From assembly GCA_040508515.1 (NCBI GenBank), contig JBEVMS010000301.1, forward strand, positions 1-6,215: a stretch of 6,215 nucleotides of DNA. Reading direction: 5' to 3'. Shown here piece after piece: positions 1 through 3,904 of the stretch. This DNA comes from JBEVMS01 sp040508515 (GTDB lineage Bacteria; Pseudomonadota; Gammaproteobacteria; Xanthomonadales; Rhodanobacteraceae). Positions within the stretch are counted from its first letter, which is position 1. Every line of letters starts with the position of its first letter. The notes under the pieces are model-generated. The model made no database searches. It had not been told where the DNA came from and was given only the letters and a program-made list of their open reading frames with translations. The translations under genes and the position numbers were made by a program.

Positions 1-176
1 GGCAACGTGTGCAGGCTGCTCGGCACGGTCAGATCGGCGGCCAGCCAATGAATTGCCGAGGTGTGCGGCGGCGGCTGTCGGCGCAGCGCCCACACATCAT
101 CGCCGCGCGCCAGCAGGCGCGTCGCCACGCGCAGGCCCAGATCGCCACAGCCCGCCAGCAGTACCTTTTCGCTCAT
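1..176 (-). CDS. NAD(P)-binding Rossmann-fold (SDR/epimerase-like) protein, N-terminal fragment
   Basis: This gene reads leftwards from an ATG at 176-174 and leaves the window after 58 complete codons, so only the N-terminus is visible. The protein begins MSEKVLLAGCGDLGLRVATR. It shows a first beta strand (VLLAG), the dinucleotide-binding glycine pattern G9-x-G11-x-x-G14, an alpha helix (LRVATRLLARG), a second strand (DDVWALRR) and the start of the next strand near 'HWLAADLT'. This is the opening of an NAD(P)-dependent SDR or epimerase-type Rossmann domain, and the short GCGDLG loop resembles YeeZ-like sugar-nucleotide-epimerase homologues. The start is supported by a GAGG Shine-Dalgarno five bases upstream, the clearest one in the window. 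It is divergent from aroK across 50 bp. Substrate and pathway cannot be told from this fragment. The Rossmann call is firm; the subfamily is a guess. Confidence 0.8.
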   Translation of the reverse strand, partial: MSEKVLLAGCGDLGLRVATRLLARGDDVWALRRQPPPHTSAIHWLAADLTVPSSLHTL

Positions 177-181
177 AATCG

Positions 182-185
182 CCTC
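182..185 (-). promoter_or_regulatory. Shine-Dalgarno of the leftward Rossmann-fold gene
   Basis: On the minus strand GAGG sits five bases before the ATG at 176-174. It decides the start of the leftward gene and contrasts with the rightward genes in the window, none of which has a comparably good ribosome binding site. Confidence 0.6.
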
Positions 186-196
186 ATTAAACCGGC

Positions 197-209
197 CGCG
201 CCGGGCGCG
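197..209. repeat. GC-rich dyad in the divergent spacer
   Basis: CGCGCC-G-GGCGCG is a perfect 13-bp dyad (as RNA, a 5-bp stem with a CGG loop). It lies between the two divergent starts, just upstream of the aroK -10 element, where a -35 region would be. It could be an operator or simply a product of high GC content; nothing else in the sequence distinguishes these. Confidence 0.4.
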
Positions 210-211
210 CC

Positions 212-220
212 TGCTAGCAT
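212..220 (+). promoter_or_regulatory. Candidate extended -10 promoter element of aroK
   Basis: TGCTAGCAT fits the extended -10 form (TGn followed by a TAnnnT hexamer, here TAGCAT at 215-220). No TTGACA-like -35 box is found 16-18 bp upstream, which is usual for extended -10 promoters. The hexamer ends six bases before the ATG at 227, so transcription would start at or next to the A of the start codon and give a leaderless or nearly leaderless mRNA. The core TGCTAGCA is palindromic, so a weak minus-strand -10 (TAGCAG) overlaps it. Confidence 0.45.
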
Positions 221-226
221 TTGTCC

Positions 227-763
227 ATGAATCCGTCGCACAACCTTTTCATTGTCGGGCCCACCGGCGCCGGCAAAAGTACCATCGGGCGGTTGCTGGC
301 CGAACACTATGGCTTGCGCTTCGTCGATCTGGATCAGGAAATCGAACAGCGCACCGGCGTGCCGGTAAGCACCGTGTTCGAGATCGAGGGCGAGGCCGGC
401 TTTCGCGCGCGCGAAAGCGCTTTGCTGACGGAGTTTAGTGCGCAGCATGGCATCGTGCTGGCGACCGGTGCCGGCGCCGTGCTGGCAGCGGAAAATCGTC
501 AGGCATTGGGTCAGCACGGTTATGTGCTCTGGCTCAAGACCAGTGTCGCGCATCAGCTCGATCGCCTGCAGCGCGACACCACACGTCCGCTGCTGGCCGG
601 CGATCGCCGAGGCAAGCTGGAAGCGATGGTGCCGATCCGCGAGCCGCTGTACCGCCAGGTCGCCGACCTGGAAATTTCCGGCGAGGTCGAGGGCGTGCAC
701 GCCGCCGCCGAACAAGCCATCCACCTGATCGATAAACACTGGCAACGCACCGCCACCGCATGA
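227..763 (+). CDS. aroK: Shikimate kinase
   Basis: AroK phosphorylates shikimate with ATP to shikimate 3-phosphate in the cytoplasm, the fifth step to chorismate. The 178-residue protein is a normal length for this P-loop kinase. Visible motifs are Walker A GPTGAGKST (11-19), the D34-x-D36 pair for Mg2+ and shikimate, F59-R60-x-x-E63 with the shikimate-binding arginine, the lid 'TRPLL' with R120, and R138 in REPLYRQVAD. The conserved glycine triplet near residue 81 reads G81-A82-G83 instead of Gly-Gly-Gly. A TTG start at 221 is possible in frame, but it lies directly after the -10 box; the ATG at 227 gives the MNP... N-terminus I remember for xanthomonad AroK, so I chose it. Its stop overlaps the aroB start, indicating an operon and coupled translation. 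No Shine-Dalgarno is visible. Confidence 0.95.
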   Translation: MNPSHNLFIVGPTGAGKSTIGRLLAEHYGLRFVDLDQEIEQRTGVPVSTVFEIEGEAGFRARESALLTEFSAQHGIVLATGAGAVLAAENRQALGQHGYVLWLKTSVAHQLDRLQRDTTRPLLAGDRRGKLEAMVPIREPLYRQVADLEISGEVEGVHAAAEQAIHLIDKHWQRTATA

Positions 764-1899
764 TGAGCAATCCCACGATGAACACCTCCCGCCTTCCCCA
801 CGCCGACGATGCGCCGCTGACGATCGAGGTTACCTTGGGCGCGCGCAGCTATCCGGTGTGGATTGGTGCCGATCTGCTCGCCGATGCGGCGCATTGGCGC
901 GCGCACATTCGCGGTCGCCAGGTGCTAGTGGTCAGCAACACGAAGGTGGCGCCGTTATATCTGGTGCGGGTTGGCCAAGCGCTGGACGCCGCCGGTCTGC
1001 GCTGGAACAGCTACCTGCTGGACGACGGCGAGGCGCACAAAAGCTTCGCCAATGTGCAGCACGTGCTCAGCGCGTTGGCTGAGATGGGCGCCACCCGCGA
1101 TGCCTGCGTGATCGCATTGGGCGGTGGCGTAGTCGGCGATCTGGCCGGGTTCTCGGCCGCCTGCTGGATGCGCGGGATCGACTTCATCCAGATGCCGACT
1201 ACCTTGCTGGCGATGGTCGATTCCTCGGTCGGCGGCAAGACCGGGGTCAATCTGCCGGCGGGCAAGAATCTGGTCGGCGCGTTTCATCAACCGCGTGCGG
1301 TGGTCGCCGATATCGGCACGCTGACCAGCCTGCCGCAGCGCGAGTACAGCGCGGGACTTGCCGAAGTGGTCAAGGGCGCGGCGATCGGCGACCTGCCGTT
1401 TTTCGAGTGGCTGGAAGATCACGCCCCGGCGCTGGTGGCGCGCGAGCGCGGCCCGCTGATCGAAGCGATCGCGCGCAAGGTCAATTACAAGGCCGGCGTG
1501 GTGGCGCGCGACGAAACCGAGCAGGGCGAGCGTGCCTTGCTCAATCTTGGGCACACCTTCGGCCATGCGCTGGAAACCGCCGGCCACTACACCACCTTGT
1601 TGCACGGCGAAGGTGTGGCGGTCGGCATGCTGTTGGCCGCGCGCTTGTCCGAGCGGTTGGGCATGAGTGCGCCGGCCGACACCGCCCGCTTGGAGCATTT
1701 GCTGCGTCGGCTGGAACTTCCCACCGCGATTCCTGCGGGGATGCAGCCGCAGCAACTGCTGGCGCTGATGCGACTGGACAAGAAAAACTCGGCCGGTTTG
1801 TTGAATCTGATCCTCTGGCGTGGGATCGGTCAGGCACAGATCGTCAAGGGTGTGGCCGAGGACGAGGTTCTGGCGGTGTTGCAGGAGGCGGTGGGGTAA
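760..1899 (+). CDS. aroB: 3-dehydroquinate synthase
   Basis: AroB converts DAHP to 3-dehydroquinate using NAD+ and a divalent metal (Zn2+ or Co2+), the second shikimate-pathway step, in the cytoplasm. From the ATG at 760 it is 379 residues. NAD-binding GGGVVGDLAGF (121-131) and MVDSSVGGKTGVN (from 152, with K160) are intact. Metal ligands are E202, H265 (in LNLGHTFGHALE) and H282 (in LLHGEGVAVGM); all sit exactly 18 residues beyond the E. coli positions 184, 247 and 264 as I recall them, so the core has no net indel over that span. The ATG at 760 overlaps the aroK stop (ATGA), which suggests translational coupling. In-frame ATGs at 763 and 778 are alternatives and no Shine-Dalgarno settles the choice. 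After E202 the usual K-Y-G reads K-G-A. Confidence 0.95.
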   Translation: MMSNPTMNTSRLPHADDAPLTIEVTLGARSYPVWIGADLLADAAHWRAHIRGRQVLVVSNTKVAPLYLVRVGQALDAAGLRWNSYLLDDGEAHKSFANVQHVLSALAEMGATRDACVIALGGGVVGDLAGFSAACWMRGIDFIQMPTTLLAMVDSSVGGKTGVNLPAGKNLVGAFHQPRAVVADIGTLTSLPQREYSAGLAEVVKGAAIGDLPFFEWLEDHAPALVARERGPLIEAIARKVNYKAGVVARDETEQGERALLNLGHTFGHALETAGHYTTLLHGEGVAVGMLLAARLSERLGMSAPADTARLEHLLRRLELPTAIPAGMQPQQLLALMRLDKKNSAGLLNLILWRGIGQAQIVKGVAEDEVLAVLQEAVG

Positions 1900-2157
1900 C
1901 ACTTTCCCGCAGCGCCGAGGGCACGGGGCGCGCTTGCCATTGCCACACGGCGTCGGTTGCTTCTTCGCCGTCGCGGAGCCGCGAGTCCTGCTGCCGCATT
2001 GGGCTGCTGGTCTTACGCGTTGCCTTGCCGAGGAATACTTCAAAAGATCGATGCCAGGCTCGCCGTTTGCAGCACGCGGCAAGGCGAGATGCCCAGCGCG
2101 CCCACGCCATCCGTAATGAGTGAATCACCCGCACCGCATTGGCCCATCGCAATCGCC
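1900..2157. other. Dyad-rich spacer between aroB and the WGR gene
   Basis: No reading frame on either strand here resembles a protein family I know. The stretch holds a row of inverted repeats: AGCGC 1911-1915 with GCGCT 1930-1934; ACGGCG 1947-1952 with CGCCGT 1966-1971; the near-palindrome TCGCGGAGCCGCGA at 1971-1984; and a longer pair at 2022-2085 listed separately. None is followed by a T-run, so no canonical intrinsic terminator is visible after aroB. The region could be a structured untranslated segment, a decayed intergenic repeat, or plain GC-rich spacer. Confidence 0.4.
2022..2085. repeat. Inverted repeat, 9-bp arms, 46-base loop
   Basis: GCCTTGCCG at 2022-2030 is the exact reverse complement of CGGCAAGGC at 2077-2085. 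A G-U pair (2021/2086) and a U-A pair (2020/2087) would extend it to 11 bp as RNA. The loop between the arms has no poly-T or recognisable gene. It resembles the ends of a small interspersed repeat or a large stem-loop, but one copy in one window cannot show which. Confidence 0.45.
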
Positions 2158-2163
2158 TACAAT
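2158..2163 (+). promoter_or_regulatory. Candidate -10 box of the WGR gene
   Basis: TACAAT matches the sigma70 -10 consensus at five of six bases and ends eight bases before the ATG at 2172. Transcription would begin at about 2170-2172, so the mRNA would have essentially no 5' leader. The discriminator GCGCGGCT is very GC-rich. No convincing -35 hexamer lies 16-18 bp upstream; TTGGCC at 2139-2144 is too close. Confidence 0.5.
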
Positions 2164-2171
2164 GCGCGGCT

Positions 2172-2432
2172 ATGCGCATCTACATGCAAACCGTGCCCGG
2201 CAGCGCCGAGGAGCCCCGTTACTACCAGTTGAGCTTGGAGCAGGATTTGCTCGGCGGCTGGACGCTGTACCGTGAATGGGGCGTCCAGGGGGGCCGCATC
2301 AGCCTCAAGCGCGAGCAGTTTCTCCAGCACGACGAGGCCTTGATCGCGCTGGAAAAAGCGCGTGACGCCCAGATCAAACGCGGTTTCCGGGTGATGTTCG
2401 CGCAAGGCCAGGACGGCCCGCACGCGCGCTGA
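2172..2432 (+). CDS. Stand-alone WGR-domain protein
   Basis: This gene encodes an 86-residue protein that is almost entirely one WGR domain, the fold named after the Trp-Gly-Arg motif in poly(ADP-ribose) polymerases and MolR-like bacterial proteins. The motif is W36-G37 followed by G40-G41-R42 (REWGVQGGRIS). Before it come strand-like segments (RYYQLSLEQDLLGGWTLY), after it an acidic/basic helix (HDEALIALEKARDAQIKRGF) and a last strand (RVMFAQG). No catalytic domain, signal peptide or membrane segment is present. In PARPs the WGR domain contacts DNA breaks and neighbouring domains; the role of short bacterial versions is not known to me, so nucleic-acid binding is only an inference. I start at ATG 2172 rather than the in-frame ATG at 2139, because the latter would place the -10 box inside the coding region and add residues unrelated to the domain. 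It lies 52 bp before hemE. Confidence 0.82.
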   Translation: MRIYMQTVPGSAEEPRYYQLSLEQDLLGGWTLYREWGVQGGRISLKREQFLQHDEALIALEKARDAQIKRGFRVMFAQGQDGPHAR

Positions 2433-2446
2433 TCCGTCTCTACCTT

Positions 2447-2476
2447 CTCCCGAATTACTGCCTCCCGAATTACTGC
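2447..2476 (+). repeat. Perfect 2 x 15 bp tandem repeat upstream of hemE
   Basis: CTCCCGAATTACTGC occurs at 2447-2461 and again, unchanged and directly abutting, at 2462-2476. The second copy ends eight bases before the hemE ATG. It fills more than half of the 52-bp gap between the WGR gene and hemE, in the region where the ribosome binding site should be, yet neither copy contains a purine-rich Shine-Dalgarno. Two identical copies indicate a recent duplication or selection on the repeated unit. Confidence 0.9.
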
Positions 2477-2484
2477 GAAACGCC

Positions 2485-3552
2485 ATGCCCGCAACGCTCA
2501 AGAATGACCGCTTTCTGCGCGCGCTGCGCCGCGAACCGACCGACACCACGCCGGTGTGGGTCATGCGTCAGGCCGGACGCTACCTGCCGGAATACCGCGC
2601 CACCCGCGCGCGGGCCGGCAGTTTCATGGCGCTAGCGCAAAATCCCGAACTGGCCTGCGAGGTGACCTTGCAGCCCCTGGCGCGCTTCGAGCTGGATGCG
2701 GCGATCCTGTTTTCCGACATCCTCACTATCCCCGACGCGATGGGGCTGGGGCTTTCCTTCGCGCACGGCGAAGGTCCGCAGTTTGCCCGTCCGGTGCGCG
2801 ATCGCGCGGCGATCGAGCAACTCGCGGTGCCCGATATGGAGGGCGAGCTGCGCTATGTGATGGACGCGGTGCGGCTGATCCGGCACGAGCTGGATGGCCG
2901 GGTGCCGCTGATCGGCTTCTCCGGCAGCCCCTGGACGTTGGCCTGCTACATGGTCGAGGGCGCCGGCTCGCGTGATTTCGCCAGGCTCAAGGCGCTGTGC
3001 TGGAGCGATCCGGCGTTGGCGCATCGGCTGCTGGGCACGTTGGCGCAATCGGTCGCAGCCTACCTGATCGCGCAGGCGCACGCCGGCGCGCAGGCGCTGA
3101 TGGTGTTCGATACCTGGGGCGGACTGCTGGGGCCGGCGCCGTTTCACGAATTCTCGCTGCGTTACATGGCGCAGGTGGTCGATACGCTCAAAAGCAATCC
3201 GCGCAGCCGCGAGCTGCCGGTGATCCTGTTCTCCAAGGGCGCTAACGCGCACCTGTCCGCGCTGGCTGATACCGGCTGCCAGGGCCTGGGCGTGGACTGG
3301 ACGATAAACCTGGTCGACGCCCGTCGCGCGGTCGGCGACCGTGTGGCCCTGCAGGGCAATCTCGACCCCGCCGTGCTGCGCGCCACGCCCGACATCATCC
3401 GCCGCGAAGCGCGCGTGGTACTGGATAGCTACGGCAACAGTCCCGGACACATTTTCAACCTCGGCCACGGGATCACTCCCGAAGTCGATCCCGAGCACGT
3501 CAAGGTGCTGGTGGACGAAGTGCACGCGTATGGCAGGCTTTCCAGGGGCTGA
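2485..3552 (+). CDS. hemE: Uroporphyrinogen decarboxylase
   Basis: HemE removes four carboxyl groups from uroporphyrinogen III to give coproporphyrinogen III, a cofactor-free cytoplasmic step in haem synthesis. The 355-residue length is standard. Signature 1 is PVWVMRQAGRYLPEYR (23-38), carrying R28 and R32. FSDILTIPDAMG (76-87) contains D78, the equivalent of the catalytic aspartate Asp86 in the human enzyme. Signature 2 is GFSGSPWTLACYMVEG (144-159) with Y155. FDTWGG follows mid-protein, and the late histidine of NLGHGI is H328. All expected active-site residues are present. The ATG at 2485 gives the usual short N-terminus (MPATLKNDRFLRAL), but no Shine-Dalgarno precedes it; instead a tandem repeat ends eight bases upstream. 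It may share a transcript with the WGR gene or have its own start; I cannot point to a clear promoter. Confidence 0.96.
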   Translation: MPATLKNDRFLRALRREPTDTTPVWVMRQAGRYLPEYRATRARAGSFMALAQNPELACEVTLQPLARFELDAAILFSDILTIPDAMGLGLSFAHGEGPQFARPVRDRAAIEQLAVPDMEGELRYVMDAVRLIRHELDGRVPLIGFSGSPWTLACYMVEGAGSRDFARLKALCWSDPALAHRLLGTLAQSVAAYLIAQAHAGAQALMVFDTWGGLLGPAPFHEFSLRYMAQVVDTLKSNPRSRELPVILFSKGANAHLSALADTGCQGLGVDWTINLVDARRAVGDRVALQGNLDPAVLRATPDIIRREARVVLDSYGNSPGHIFNLGHGITPEVDPEHVKVLVDEVHAYGRLSRG

Positions 3553-3807
3553 TCGGCCTGAAATGACGGGTTACGCGCCGGCTTAGGCTCACGCAAAGCG
3601 GGCATCGATGCTCGGGTTATCGCTGTAACGCCCGGAGGGGCGTCGTATGGTGCGGCGGCGTCGTATCGTGTGCCTACGCATTCGCCGGTCATGATCGAGT
3701 CGCTAGGCGCGGCGATTGCTGCGCTCGCTTGGTCGCGCCACGTGCTTCGACGTGCGGCTGTCCACCCGTTGCCTGTTTCCGGGTGAGTGACGCTAATGCA
3801 TCCCGCA
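3553..3807. other. Non-coding spacer between hemE and the valS promoter
   Basis: No supported gene lies here. The only frames are short and lack family resemblance, for example a 37-codon GTG-initiated frame at 3670-3783. The stretch contains a hairpin at 3628-3643, two 14-bp near-copies (GGCGTCGTAT followed by GGTG or CGTG) starting at 3639 and 3657, CACGT/ACGTG arms at 3739-3743 and 3750-3754, and CACCCG/CGGGTG arms at 3763-3768 and 3780-3785. No T-run follows any stem, so no typical intrinsic terminator of hemE is visible. Confidence 0.5.
3628..3643 (+). repeat. Short GC hairpin downstream of hemE
   Basis: ACGCCC (3628-3633) pairs perfectly with GGGCGT (3638-3643) across a GGAG loop. It lies 76 bases after the hemE stop and has no downstream T-tract, so it is a weak terminator candidate at best. 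It could protect the 3' end of the hemE mRNA. Confidence 0.4.
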
Positions 3808-3831
3808 CGCGGTTTTTGGCAGCCAACCGCG
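3808..3831. promoter_or_regulatory. Operator-like dyad over the valS -35 region
   Basis: CGCGGTT (3808-3814) and AACCGCG (3825-3831) form exact 7-bp inverted arms separated by ten bases, with an inner GG/CC pair. The centre falls on the predicted -35 hexamer at 3816-3821, where a bound dimeric repressor would block RNA polymerase. No T-tract follows, so it is not a typical terminator. Regulator identity is unknown. Confidence 0.4.
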
Positions 3832-3845
3832 CCGCCCCGTACAAT
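3816..3845 (+). promoter_or_regulatory. Predicted sigma70 promoter of valS
   Basis: TTGGCA (3816-3821) and TACAAT (3840-3845) each match consensus at five of six bases and are separated by 18 bp. This is the best promoter in the window. Transcription should start near 3852, giving an untranslated leader of about 50 bases before the valS ATG. The discriminator TGCGGCT is GC-rich, a feature often linked to stringent (ppGpp) control of translation genes; that link is inference. Confidence 0.65.
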
Positions 3846-3904
3846 TGCGGCTCTTTACTTCTCATCACGCGTGCCGCCTGGCGGTGCGCCATCGCGAGCC
3901 CCCG

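Noticed and set aside
186..191. TTTAAT as a minus-strand -10 box for the leftward gene
   Set aside because: Transcription from it would start near 179, downstream of the GAGG ribosome site, which makes it inconsistent with the clear Shine-Dalgarno start.
221..226. Upstream TTG start for aroK
   Set aside because: It immediately follows the -10 box, has no Shine-Dalgarno, and adds only Met-Ser before the usual MNP... start.
955..2082. 375-codon open frame on the minus strand across aroB
   Set aside because: It is antisense to an intact aroB with all active-site residues, and its product is rich in Arg, Gln, His and Ala with no family motif, as expected for the complement of GC-rich coding DNA.
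2139..2171. Upstream ATG start for the WGR protein
   Set aside because: It would put a good TACAAT -10 box inside the gene and add an 11-residue extension unlike the domain's N-terminus.
1909..2211. 12-bp direct repeat GCAGCGCCGAGG at 1909-1920 and 2200-2211
   Set aside because: One copy is inside WGR codons and the flanks do not match; in DNA this GC-rich a chance match of GC-biased 12-mers is plausible.
2632..3525. 297-codon minus-strand frame across hemE
   Set aside because: Shadow of the well-supported hemE; no recognisable domain or ribosome binding site.
3670..3783. Small GTG-initiated frame of 37 codons before valS
   Set aside because: No ribosome binding site, no recognisable motif, and it lies in repeat-containing spacer.
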